A stretch of DNA of 64,000 nt from Novipirellula galeiformis (lineage in GTDB: Bacteria; Planctomycetota; Planctomycetia; Pirellulales; Pirellulaceae). The notes below the pieces were generated by a model. It made no database searches and was not told where the DNA came from. It worked only from the letters and a program-made list of their open reading frames with translations. Positions 45,400 to 54,177 of the stretch are shown here, piece by piece. The DNA is taken from positions 1,068,212 through 1,132,211 of the forward strand of contig NZ_SJPT01000001.1 in the NCBI RefSeq assembly GCF_007860095.1, read 5' to 3'. The translations under genes and the position numbers were made by a program. Positions within the stretch are counted from its first letter, which is position 1, and each line of letters begins with the position of its first letter.

Positions 45400-46662
45400 T
45401 TAGCGTCGTCGACGGGTGACTTTCCGATGCATCGGATTTAGCTTCTGAGCCGGCTTCTTTACCGCCTCTTGGGCTGCGGGGGCCGCGACCACCGTCGCCG
45501 GTGGATCGAGACCTTCAAAGTGGTCCCGTTTTAATTGCTTGTTGATCCGTTGTTCGATGCTCGTCAGGTTGTCGCCTTCGCCTGGGACGACGAAGGTGAA
45601 GGCAATCCCGTCACGCCCCATTCGCCCGGTGCGTCCCACCCGATGGACATAATCGTCGCAGTCTTGTGGCATGTCGTAGTTGATGATGTGCGAAATCGTG
45701 CTGATGTCGATTCCGCGACCGACCACATCGGTGGCGACTAAGATTTGCAGTTTGTCGTCACGCAATTGCTGTAAAACGCGATCGCGTTCACGTTGGGCCA
45801 AGTCACCATGCATGCTGCCGCAGGCAGGGTACGTACGGCTCAATTGGCGATGAAGCCGATCGGTTCCCCGTTTGGTGCGACAGAAAATGATTGCTTGTTT
45901 CGGATTCTCGCGTTCGAGCAATCGCTCCAGCAGTTCGAGTTTCTTGTCGTGAGAAACGGTGAAATAGCGTTGTTCGATCGTGTCGACGGCGATGTCTTTG
46001 TCGCAGCAGTCAATGACGGCGGGTTCGTGCATGTAGGATTCCGCCAATTTGCGAACGGTCGGCGGAAGCGTCGCCGAGAGGAGTAGCGTTTGCCGGTCCT
46101 TGGAGCACTTTCGCAGAATGCGTTCGATTTGAGGGCGGAATCCGATGTCGAGCATGCGGTCGGCTTCATCCAAAACGACGCACCAAACATTATTGGTGCG
46201 AAGGGATCGTCGCTGCAGGTGATCGTGCAGTCGGCCTGGGGTGCCGACCACAATCTGGACACCGTTTTCAAGTTGCCGCAATTGCCGCTTGATATCTTTG
46301 CCCCCAGCCAGGACGGCGACTTCGGTGGGAACGCCATGAGCGAGCCGTTGCGTTTCCCGCCCGACCTGGTCGGCTAATTCTCGCGTTGGCACGATGATGA
46401 TCGCTTGCGGATCTCGGCATTCTTCGAGCGGATCGAGCTGCTCAAGGATTGGGATCGCAAACGCGGCGGTTTTACCCGTGCCGGTGCGTGCCTGACCGAT
46501 AACATCCTCGCCTTCCAAAGCCAGCGGGATTAATTGAGCCTGGATCGGACTTGGAGTTTCAAATCCAGCGTGTTTCAGGGCACGCCGCATCACAGGCGAT
46601 AGATCGAGATCGTCAAATCGAGGGATCCCGGCAGTTTCTGACTCTTGTACCACGTAATTCAT
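45400..46662 (-). CDS. DEAD-box RNA helicase (RhlE-like)
   Basis: This protein of about 420 residues has an N-terminal Q motif (FDDLDLSPVMRRALKHAGFE ... PIQ), motif I ARTGTGKTAAFAIPIL, VPTRELADQV, DEAD in VLDEADRMLDIGF, SAT in LLSATLPP, and motif VI HRVGRTGRMGRDG. The Ala/Lys-rich C-terminus ends in a basic KVTRRRR tail, as in RhlE-type helicases. They unwind short RNA duplexes in ribosome assembly or mRNA decay. ATG 46662 (MNYVVQESE) is used; the upstream frame to 46797 overlaps the permease gene and is not conserved-looking. Confidence 0.92.
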   Translation of the reverse strand: MNYVVQESETAGIPRFDDLDLSPVMRRALKHAGFETPSPIQAQLIPLALEGEDVIGQARTGTGKTAAFAIPILEQLDPLEECRDPQAIIIVPTRELADQVGRETQRLAHGVPTEVAVLAGGKDIKRQLRQLENGVQIVVGTPGRLHDHLQRRSLRTNNVWCVVLDEADRMLDIGFRPQIERILRKCSKDRQTLLLSATLPPTVRKLAESYMHEPAVIDCCDKDIAVDTIEQRYFTVSHDKKLELLERLLERENPKQAIIFCRTKRGTDRLHRQLSRTYPACGSMHGDLAQRERDRVLQQLRDDKLQILVATDVVGRGIDISTISHIINYDMPQDCDDYVHRVGRTGRMGRDGIAFTFVVPGEGDNLTSIEQRINKQLKRDHFEGLDPPATVVAAPAAQEAVKKPAQKLNPMHRKVTRRRR

Positions 46663-46705
46663 GGCGTAAGTGTATCGTGCGGGTTCGATTTGCACTACGC
46701 GGCTT

Positions 46706-48034
46706 TTATGCGGGTTTTTTTGCAGAAATGGAGGCTGCGGCAGTGGGGGTGTGTCTACGCAGCCGTCGCGAGGCTTGAAAACGGCGAATGATTTCATCGA
46801 CCAAAACGCTTGTCAAAAGCGCGATGCCGATGATGACCATTTCCCATTCTTGAGGGATTTCCAGCACGACAATGGCTTTGTAGAGACAGCGCATCACGGC
46901 CGCCCCTGCAATCACGCCCAGAATGGCTCCGCGGCCCCCCCGCAGCGAACAACCGCCCAGCACTGCCGCCGCAATCGCGTAAAGTTCATAAAAAGAGCCG
47001 CTGGATCCCGGTTGAATCGAGTTCCATTCCAGCAGGAACAGGATTCCAGCGAGTCCCGCCAACACCGCGCTGACGACGTACGACAAGATGATCAGCCGGT
47101 CGCTCGCGACGCCGCTGTAAATTGCTGCCTGTTTGTTCTCGCCAGTAGCAAGCAAATGTCGCCCCCAGACGGTGCGATTGAGGAATATCCAAGCTACCAA
47201 CGCGACGATCGCCAACAACACGCCGGTCACGGGAAAGTCGATCCAGACCAGTTCCGCCAACGAGTCGCGTTCCCCCGAGATCTTTCCAATCAGAGGCACC
47301 GGGATCTGGAATGCCTTGCCGGTGACGGTGGCCTTGAAATCCGACAATGCACTCAACAGCCCGACTTGGTCGTCGCCCGTCCAGACTCGAGCCATCCCGC
47401 GATAAATCAACAAACCGCACAGTGTCACCACAAACGGTTGCAAGTTCGCCCGCGTGATTAGGATTCCGTGGATGTATCCCAACAAGGCTGCGAATAAAAG
47501 CACGATGGCACAGGCGAGCAGAGGCGGTGTGTAGCGGATCTTGTCGATTTTTACCGCAAGCCCTGCTTGGATCGAGCGCAATGAGTCGTGCGTTTGGATC
47601 CAAACTTGATCCTCGACCTGGATGCTGCGATAGACATTGAGCGTGGATTCGCCTCGGTAGCTTTCATAAACCAAGCGATCACCGTCGCGCAACTCAGGCG
47701 GCGGGTCAACGAGTCGCAGCGAGGGTTTGTCCGAGGCCTCGGTAGGATCGTTTTGCACCGCAGCGATCGTGCTGGCAAAGTCGGTGCGTTCGTAACGAAT
47801 GTGAATGACTTGAACCAACATCACGCCGCATAACGCGATCATCGAACCGATCGAGAGGTCGATGCCGCCAGTGATGATCACCATCGCCACGCCGATCGAG
47901 ATCAACCCATAGAGGCTGGTGTCACGCACCAAGGTTTTCAGGTTCGCAGGCGCAACGAAGACACCATTGATACAGGAGGTGATGACAATGATTGCGATCA
48001 ATAACGCAAAAATGCCAATGTTTTTAAAGTGCAC
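46706..48034 (-). CDS. Ribose-type sugar ABC transporter permease with a large inserted loop
   Basis: This 442-residue protein of the RbsC family is identified by ITGGIDLSIGSMIAL (~54-68) and the later GYIHGILITRANLQPFVVTL, RTVWGRHLLATGENKQAA and AVLGGCSLRGGRGAILG. It starts with GTG, forced by a hydrophobic N-terminal helix. Typical RbsC is about 320-340 residues. Here ~88 residues (about 80-168, polar and beta-like: ELRDGDRLVYESYRG...) are inserted between the second and third membrane segments. No periplasmic binding-protein gene is adjacent. Substrate cannot be assigned; a sugar is likely from the family. Confidence 0.88.
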   Translation of the reverse strand: MHFKNIGIFALLIAIIVITSCINGVFVAPANLKTLVRDTSLYGLISIGVAMVIITGGIDLSIGSMIALCGVMLVQVIHIRYERTDFASTIAAVQNDPTEASDKPSLRLVDPPPELRDGDRLVYESYRGESTLNVYRSIQVEDQVWIQTHDSLRSIQAGLAVKIDKIRYTPPLLACAIVLLFAALLGYIHGILITRANLQPFVVTLCGLLIYRGMARVWTGDDQVGLLSALSDFKATVTGKAFQIPVPLIGKISGERDSLAELVWIDFPVTGVLLAIVALVAWIFLNRTVWGRHLLATGENKQAAIYSGVASDRLIILSYVVSAVLAGLAGILFLLEWNSIQPGSSGSFYELYAIAAAVLGGCSLRGGRGAILGVIAGAAVMRCLYKAIVVLEIPQEWEMVIIGIALLTSVLVDEIIRRFQASRRLRRHTPTAAASISAKKPA

Positions 48035-48131
48035 GTTTCTGTTTCAACCTCGGACGGAAGCGTAAACTAAATCGGGGCATTGCCCTGGGGACTCCGCCCC
48101 TGCGACTTGCCGCGGCGACGCAGGAGAGGAT

Positions 48132-48192
48132 CGGACGCTGTGAAATTGCGGACGCTGTGAAATTACGGACATCGAAATTGCGGACATCATCC
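48132..48192. repeat. Compound 17/15-bp tandem repeat
   Basis: Two copies of cggacgctgtgaaatt(g/a) (period 17) are followed by cggacatcgaaattg and cggacatcat (period 15). The block lies between the ABC permease and ATPase genes and touches the ATPase 3' end. Confidence 0.8.
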
Positions 48193-49773
48193 CTGGGTGA
48201 GGCACTCTTCGGGACGGATCCCCACCGCCAAACGCATGATGGCTTCTTCGCTCATCTGTGGCCGCAATAGAGAGCCGCTGATCTTACCTTCGTGCATCAC
48301 GATGACACGATCGGCTAATGCCAGCACTTCTTCCATTTCACTACTGACAAACAGGATTGCCATGCCCTGGTTGGCCAACGTTTCTAGCAGCCGATAGATT
48401 TCTTCCTTCGCCCCAACGTCGACGCCTCGGGTGGGTTCGTCGAGCAATAAAACTTTGGGGTGTTCGATCAACCATTTTCCCAACGCAATCTTTTGTTGGT
48501 TCCCGCCCGACAAATCGGCAATGGTGGTTGTTTGCGATGCGGTTTTGACTTGCAAACGATCGATCAGATCCGCAGTGACTTGTGTTTGCCAGCGGTTGCT
48601 TACCCAGGGGGCGCAATGGCAATCGGAGATCCCCACGATCGTCGCGTTTTCTCGAATCGAGGATTGGAGGAGTAGCCCCGTCCGCTTACGGTCTTCGGGC
48701 ACGAACGCGAGTCCCGCCTTGATCGCCTCGCGAACATTGCCATTGGTAATGGAGACGCCCGCGACTTCGATTTGACCCTGTAGCGGAGGCAAGACACCGA
48801 AGATCGATTCCAGTAGTTCGCTTCGACCGGAGCCCATCAAGCCTGCGATGCCAACGATTTCACCGGCGCAAAGCGAAATGTCAACCGCTCCGCTGGCCGG
48901 AAATCGGCTTTCGAGCCCGCTGACCTTCAAGACGCTTGGGCCTGGCGTGACCGGAGAGCCTAGCGTGACCGGCGTTCGCTCGAACCTTTGGTCCAGCTCG
49001 CGGCCCACCATCCGCGAGACCATGGCGTCGTGATGGATTTGGTCGTTTTTAAGCGGGGCGTCTCGATCAAGCGTTCCTGCGTTCCGGCCATCGCGTAGGA
49101 CTTCGACGCGATCGGCCAAGCGGGTGACTTCGCTGAGCCGATGCGAGATATAAATCACGCTTACGTTGGCGGCGCGAAGCGATTCAACGACTTCGAATAA
49201 TCGTTCCGCTTCACGCGGGCTTAGGCTACTGGTCGGCTCATCCATGATCACGACCGAGGCATCGCTGGAAATGGCTTTAGCGACTTCGACCAATTGTCGC
49301 GACGCGGTCGACAAGGTCGCGACAGAGGTGCGTGGCGAAAGATCGAATCCGACACGGCGGAGCGCGAGTTCGGCCAGGGATTCCATTTTTTTTCGGTCCA
49401 CGAAACCGAACCGGTTGGGTTCGCGGCCGAGAAAAATGTTTTCCGCGACAGACAAGTTTTCGTGCAGGTTCAATTCTTGGTGGATCAGCGACACGCCCGC
49501 CGAGATCGCTGCGGCCGTCGAGGAGAAGTGAACCGCTACGCCATCGAGCAGGATTTGCCCACGATCGGGCGCCTCGATCCCGGTGAAAATTTTCATCAAC
49601 GTGCTTTTGCCAGCGCCGTTTTCGCCGATGACCGCAAGCGTTTCGCCCCCCATCACGTGCAACGATACCTCGTCCAACGCTAGTACGCCGGGAAACCGCT
49701 TAGAGACGTTGCGGACCGCCAGTCTCGGCGACGTTAAAGCCGTGCGTGAATTTGTAGCGGTTGGCTGGGGCAT
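48187..49773 (-). CDS. Ribose-type sugar ABC transporter ATP-binding protein (two ATPase domains)
   Basis: This protein of about 528 residues has two tandem ABC ATPase domains. The first has Walker A GENGAGKSTLMKIF and VVIMDEPTSSLSPRE. The second has a degenerate Walker A GLMGSGRSELLESI but an intact LSGGNQQKIALGKWL signature and VLLLDEPTRGVD, the usual RbsA/MglA pattern. ATG 49773 is chosen; the 75-residue upstream extension to 49998 is not family-like. Its permease partner follows after 152 bp. Together they would import a sugar, but the binding protein must come from elsewhere. Confidence 0.92.
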   Translation of the reverse strand: MPQPTATNSRTALTSPRLAVRNVSKRFPGVLALDEVSLHVMGGETLAVIGENGAGKSTLMKIFTGIEAPDRGQILLDGVAVHFSSTAAAISAGVSLIHQELNLHENLSVAENIFLGREPNRFGFVDRKKMESLAELALRRVGFDLSPRTSVATLSTASRQLVEVAKAISSDASVVIMDEPTSSLSPREAERLFEVVESLRAANVSVIYISHRLSEVTRLADRVEVLRDGRNAGTLDRDAPLKNDQIHHDAMVSRMVGRELDQRFERTPVTLGSPVTPGPSVLKVSGLESRFPASGAVDISLCAGEIVGIAGLMGSGRSELLESIFGVLPPLQGQIEVAGVSITNGNVREAIKAGLAFVPEDRKRTGLLLQSSIRENATIVGISDCHCAPWVSNRWQTQVTADLIDRLQVKTASQTTTIADLSGGNQQKIALGKWLIEHPKVLLLDEPTRGVDVGAKEEIYRLLETLANQGMAILFVSSEMEEVLALADRVIVMHEGKISGSLLRPQMSEEAIMRLAVGIRPEECLTQG

Positions 49774-50125
49774 GATGCTTAGGTTGACAAGGGGATGGCT
49801 TAGTTTAGCCGTTGCCGAGAACCCAGGGGGGAGCCTTCGCGAGCTGAACCTAATTCTTTTCCCCCGCAGGATCGGCACAGCAGGCACGATAGGCGGTGCG
49901 ATCGCAAGAGAAGGAAGGGTTTGCAGACAAAACGTGTGTTCGTCGTCAATGCGATGACGATCACGTGACGAGAGTGCAGTTGATATTGCCCAATTCACTG
50001 TACCGAGTTTGCCCCACCCCTTGAGACCTAGCTCGCTTTGCGAACGCGTAACGTGAGACCGTCTAACCTTGCCGCTTGCGCAGGCAGCGTCAGCGCGCTC
50101 GGACTTCCATCTGGAGAATGCACGG
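49774..50125. other. Divergent promoter region between the ABC ATPase and histidine-kinase-like genes
   Basis: About 350 bp without a supported gene; expected to hold two divergent promoters. No clear operator palindrome seen. Confidence 0.45.
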
Positions 50126-51616
50126 ATGTCATCATCAGAAATTGCCCCTCATCGGCAGCAGAACCCACGTGATTTTTCCAGTCTCGTCGGTCATGCGGTT
50201 CAATCGCGTTCGCTGAACCGCGATTCACATCCCAATTTGGATGCTGGTTTTGAGAGCACGGTCAATGCGATCGTGCAAATGATGAGCGAAACGGCAAGCG
50301 ATTTACGAACTCCGCTTGCTGCAGTGCGTCAAGCGATGCGAGGCATTGCCGATGGAGAGGGAGGGGCGATCAATGCCCGCCAATCGCAATCGCTGCGTGA
50401 CGCAATGGATCAATGTGATTGCATGGACCAGATCGTGGGTGAAATGATGCAACTACAGCGATTGCGTGCTGGGTTGCCGAGGGTTCGCCGCAGTTGGGTT
50501 GCGGTCACCGAGATTCGTGATGCGGTGAATGAATCACTTCGTCCATGGTCGCTTCAAGGCCATGTCGATGTTTTATGGGACGGCGCCGACAATCCCCAGC
50601 TGTTAGTGTTTGCCGATCCCGACATGCTTCGTCGCTTGTTGGTGAATCTTGTCGCCAGCGCGATTCGGACGTCGCGAGAACAGGAAGCCATTCTGGTTCG
50701 TTTACAAGTGGCACCCTGTGGTGGTGCGGTCACGTGGTCGGTTGTCGATCGTGGTCAGGGCATTTCACAGCAGGAAATGAAGCAGATTGAATTTCACCCC
50801 AAAGCGTCGGCGGATGGCAATGGGCTGGGGCTAACGATCAGTCGTCAGTTGGCGACGCTGCATTTTTCAACGCTTCGCCTGCGGTCTCGACTCGGTTTCG
50901 GAACCGAGGTCAGCTTCCAGACTCCCGTCTCTGGACCAAAGTCGGTTGCGGAGTCTTGGGTTCGATGGCGTCAGCGTGGTGCGGTGATTCGACAACCGCT
51001 TCACGATCGATCGTCATCGGAATCGGTCTCAAGTCGAATCCAACGCCAAGTTCGCTTGGACCCGCCGATGTTGTCGGTGGAACTTGGGCACGATAACGCC
51101 CGGCCACGCATCGAGAATCTGGCCACCGTGAGGACGGTCTCGCTGGGCGCTGCGATGTCGCGGTCGACCGCCGACGAGTTCGACACAATGCTGCAAAACG
51201 AAGCCTGGTTGTTTGATCTCGTTTACCGCGTTGATACGCGTCGTTGGATCTGGTTGTTAGACTCCGATTCGGACGAGGCCATGCGTCGCTGCGAAGCGAT
51301 TGCCGACGTGGCCCGTTTACGATTTGGCTCGGTGCGATTGGATTGGGGACAGCCCCATTTCATTGATCTTGCACACCGCGGTGCTGCGGTAAAGCTCAGT
51401 GACCTATTGGTCCGTGAGACGCTCCAGGCGTCGTCGCCCAGTACCGTTGCCGACGCAAATCAAGTTCGTTTGGGCACCGCACCGATCGAAAGTTCTCCGG
51501 TCGCAACGGAGCGACTCGATGAAGAACTCCGCCGTTTAAGTCAGCGTATTCGCCGGCAAAGTGAGGCGTTTCACCGTCAAGCCGAGAATTTGCGTCCGCA
51601 GCAACCGCCTCAGTAG
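50126..51616 (+). CDS. Histidine-kinase-like protein lacking the phospho-acceptor His
   Basis: This protein of about 497 residues starts at ATG 50126, preceded by GGAG. The dimerisation helix reads MMSETASDLRTPLAAVR (52-68) where active kinases have SHELRTPL, so Ser58 replaces the His. The HATPase domain (~150-265) keeps DRGQGIS and GLGLTIS, but the N-box reads LVNLVASAIR, with Ser for the second Asn. It may bind ATP without autophosphorylating. No membrane or sensory domain is present before it. The ~220-residue C-terminus (RSTADEFDTMLQNEAWLFDL ...) is a second module I do not recognise. No response regulator is adjacent. Confidence 0.8.
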   Translation: MSSSEIAPHRQQNPRDFSSLVGHAVQSRSLNRDSHPNLDAGFESTVNAIVQMMSETASDLRTPLAAVRQAMRGIADGEGGAINARQSQSLRDAMDQCDCMDQIVGEMMQLQRLRAGLPRVRRSWVAVTEIRDAVNESLRPWSLQGHVDVLWDGADNPQLLVFADPDMLRRLLVNLVASAIRTSREQEAILVRLQVAPCGGAVTWSVVDRGQGISQQEMKQIEFHPKASADGNGLGLTISRQLATLHFSTLRLRSRLGFGTEVSFQTPVSGPKSVAESWVRWRQRGAVIRQPLHDRSSSESVSSRIQRQVRLDPPMLSVELGHDNARPRIENLATVRTVSLGAAMSRSTADEFDTMLQNEAWLFDLVYRVDTRRWIWLLDSDSDEAMRRCEAIADVARLRFGSVRLDWGQPHFIDLAHRGAAVKLSDLLVRETLQASSPSTVADANQVRLGTAPIESSPVATERLDEELRRLSQRIRRQSEAFHRQAENLRPQQPPQ

Positions 51617-51764
51617 CAAGCGGGTGTCCCGTTTAGGGTGCTGCTTGATCACCCGATTCGAACGCGAGCATCGATGCCAGTCGCGTGTTCGCAAACTCGC
51701 GTTCTTGATCCTTCACGCTGGAATGGCGTTGAGATTCGGAATGGCGGTGGGATTCGGATTTACC

Positions 51765-51794
51765 TTCTCTCGCTCGACCTTCTCTCGCTCGACC
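51765..51794. repeat. 15-bp perfect tandem duplication (intergenic)
   Basis: Two adjacent copies of ttctctcgctcgacc in the 236-bp gap between convergent genes. Confidence 0.85.
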
Positions 51795-51852
51795 GTCGCT
51801 CAGGAAGGCCTGAGCTACCGAAGCCCTCCTGGGGGCGATCCCAACCGCTCGA

Positions 51853-53328
51853 TCACGGAGGCAGGATGCGGTTTCCTTGTTGCATGCCTTCGGTTTGACG
51901 GCGGAAGATCTCGGGGAGATTGCTCGGATACCGTTGGGTTGCTCCGACCCCCGATTCCGGTGGAAAATCAGATCCGCGAGCCGCCGATCCCAAGGGGGTC
52001 GTCAACGTATCGTCGATCGTTTTCAGGTAGGATTGTAGCTTCCAAGCGGGAATGACCGAGACGCCTAACTCGCGTGCGAGTTGCTTGATCTTGCCGATCG
52101 CGACCACTTGTTCTTGGTTGACTTCCTCTCCGCCGATATTGTCATTCTCGTCGACCACCAGGAATCGAACGCTCGCGTCCAAGGTGCCTTCGACCACGCC
52201 GGTTGAGGAAATCTCGGCAACCACGGTCGCGCCGGCCGTGGTGATCATGCCCTTGATGGCTTCGTTATCGGGCCGTTGGTCCCCATCGATATCAATTTCA
52301 CCTGCCAAGGCAATCTTCACTTTGCGGCCTGGAGCCCAGAACGGCGAGTAGATCAAATCGTTGGGAATGATCGGGTGGCGGATATCGGGGCGGGCAACCA
52401 CACGTGCCTCGGCCAAGTGATCCGCCAAGATGCGAGTGACTTGAATGGTCGCTTTGACCTTCGCATCACTGAGACGTGTTTCATTGCCTCCGATGACGCC
52501 AAACGTCACCCCGGGGCGTAGGTCGTCGGCCGAGCCAAGATTAATGGTGACCGTTTCACCACGCACAAAACGAATATTGCCTTGCACGGTCTCGAATTGA
52601 TCGCTGCGCAGTTTCACCAACTCGATCTTTTGAGTTCCGATCGTGTTTTGATGCTGACTGAGTTTACGTTCGAGCTTCGTTTTTTCTTCGTTCGTGGTCT
52701 GCCGATAACGCGTGAACTCCTGGACGGTTTTGGTCAAACTGTCGCGGGTGTCCTCTTTTTCTTTGTTGATTCGATCGCGGTCTTGGGCGAAGAGTTGACG
52801 CTCCTGGTCAAGTTTCTTTTGCACATCGTCGGCTCGTTGTTCGGCAACCTGTTGAGCTTTTTGAGCGATTTGGATGTCGCTTTCGGCTTGCGCCTTGATC
52901 TGTTCGACTTCTTTTAACAGTGTGTCGTACTGCTCGTTACGCGAACGAATCGTGTTCATCAGGAACTGTGGCACCTTGGGGTAACTCGGGCTTTCCGCAT
53001 CGTCCCCGGAAAGCAGTGCCATGTCACGCACAAATTGCTGTTCGATCAGCTGCATTTCGGGATCGCCGCTGGCACTTTGCTTGAGCAGTTCGAGTTCCGC
53101 CTCGCTCATGCTGCCGACACCGAGCATCGATTTCATCAATCGCGCTTGGTCATCCTTTTGCTTCAATTCAGTGGTTCTCGACTGCAATTGGTCTTTCGCT
53201 TTGTCAGCTTCGATCGATTGCACGTTCGCCGATTGCCAAAAAAAGAAATTGAGCGCAGCGGAGAGAACCAAAAAGATGAGACAGGCAATTAAGCTGCCAC
53301 GAATGACAGAATCGTCGCGTGCGGCCAT
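51853..53328 (-). CDS. Membrane-anchored coiled-coil protein of unknown function
   Basis: This protein of about 491 residues begins at ATG 53328 with a short basic/polar stretch and one transmembrane helix (~11-31, GSLIACLIFLVLSAALNFFF). Residues ~35-245 are strongly helical and charged, Gln/Lys/Glu/Asp-rich, a likely coiled coil. A beta-rich domain follows (~255-420, with NIRFVRGETVTINLGSADDL and RPGVTFGVIG), then a short Pro/Gln-rich tail. Orientation suggests an N-in anchor with a periplasmic stalk. It diverges from the type II secretion genes, with 362 bp between them. I recognise no named family. Confidence 0.7.
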   Translation of the reverse strand: MAARDDSVIRGSLIACLIFLVLSAALNFFFWQSANVQSIEADKAKDQLQSRTTELKQKDDQARLMKSMLGVGSMSEAELELLKQSASGDPEMQLIEQQFVRDMALLSGDDAESPSYPKVPQFLMNTIRSRNEQYDTLLKEVEQIKAQAESDIQIAQKAQQVAEQRADDVQKKLDQERQLFAQDRDRINKEKEDTRDSLTKTVQEFTRYRQTTNEEKTKLERKLSQHQNTIGTQKIELVKLRSDQFETVQGNIRFVRGETVTINLGSADDLRPGVTFGVIGGNETRLSDAKVKATIQVTRILADHLAEARVVARPDIRHPIIPNDLIYSPFWAPGRKVKIALAGEIDIDGDQRPDNEAIKGMITTAGATVVAEISSTGVVEGTLDASVRFLVVDENDNIGGEEVNQEQVVAIGKIKQLARELGVSVIPAWKLQSYLKTIDDTLTTPLGSAARGSDFPPESGVGATQRYPSNLPEIFRRQTEGMQQGNRILPP

Positions 53329-53690
53329 GTTTTTCTTGTTTGGAGCAAGGGGAATGAAAAGGAGAAGCGAGCGGCAAGAGATCGCAACAACGGCTTGATG
53401 CAGCACGTCTGCACCCTAACAGCATATTTGCGCATTTACCGCATTCTACTATCGCGGGGCACAATTACGTATGAAAGACGTCGGTTTCGGGTACTTTTTC
53501 CAATTCTACGCATGTTGCGGGCAAATCGCTCTGAAAAAAATTCGAGAATAGAACGCCGCGGGACTCTCGCTTGCCTGCAAACACCGAATTTGCGCGGAAC
53601 CTTTGCGGTTGGTCACGGTTAGTATATTGTTGACGATCCCATTGGAGTTCCCCCCCCCATTCCTTTCCCATTGAAGACACTGCAGTCCTG
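53329..53690. other. Divergent region upstream of the type II secretion operon, with a C9 tract
   Basis: No gene seen. An AT-rich part lies at ~53430-53560, and nine C occur at 53650-53658, about 32 bp before the gspG start. The tract may sit in the 5' leader or promoter. Confidence 0.5.
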
Positions 53691-54161
53691 ATGAATTGCC
53701 ATTTGCAAACCTCGTTCGCTTGTATTCGTGGCCCCCGTCGTGGGGGTTCTGGCGTCCGCCTCTCTGGCCGCAGAAGGAAGGGCTTTACCCTGCTTGAGCT
53801 GTTGCTCGTGTTGTCGATCCTGGTCGTGATCGGCGGGATCGCGATCATGAATCTCGGTGGTGCCCAAGAAGATGCTTACCGCGACTCCACCACCACTCAG
53901 CTCAATTCGCTCAAGCAAGCGATCGAGCGTTATCGCATCAAATTGGGCTCGCTGCCTGAAACACTCGAATCGCTGAAGGACGGTCCCAGCGACGCGGCCA
54001 AGAAAGCGAAGTGGACTCGCCCGATTTTGGACGAAATCCCGAACGACGCCTGGGGAAATCCGTTGGTCTATTCGCTTAGCAGCGGAAAGTATGAAATCCG
54101 AAGTGCCGGCCCTGATGCCCAAGTCAACACGGATGATGACATCACGGCGGAAGGCTCCTAA
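53691..54161 (+). CDS. gspG: Type II secretion major pseudopilin GspG
   Basis: This 156-residue pseudopilin has a basic 34-residue leader ending RRRKG, then the processed N-terminus FTLLELLLVLSILVVIGGIA with Glu5. The globular part has NSLKQAIERYRIKLGSLPET, DEIPNDAWGNPLVYSL and a C-terminal SAGPDAQVNTDDDI, where the Asp cluster corresponds to the calcium site of GspG. It would form the core of the secretion pseudopilus after cleavage by prepilin peptidase. First of seven tightly linked genes. Confidence 0.93.
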   Translation: MNCHLQTSFACIRGPRRGGSGVRLSGRRRKGFTLLELLLVLSILVVIGGIAIMNLGGAQEDAYRDSTTTQLNSLKQAIERYRIKLGSLPETLESLKDGPSDAAKKAKWTRPILDEIPNDAWGNPLVYSLSSGKYEIRSAGPDAQVNTDDDITAEGS

Positions 54162-54164
54162 CAC

Positions 54165-54170
54165 GGGAGA
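54165..54170 (+). promoter_or_regulatory. Ribosome binding site deciding the GspH-like start
   Basis: GGGAGA, seven bases before GTG 54178. It supports that start over ATG 54133/54136, which lie inside gspG. Confidence 0.55.
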
Positions 54171-54177
54171 CTTGTCT

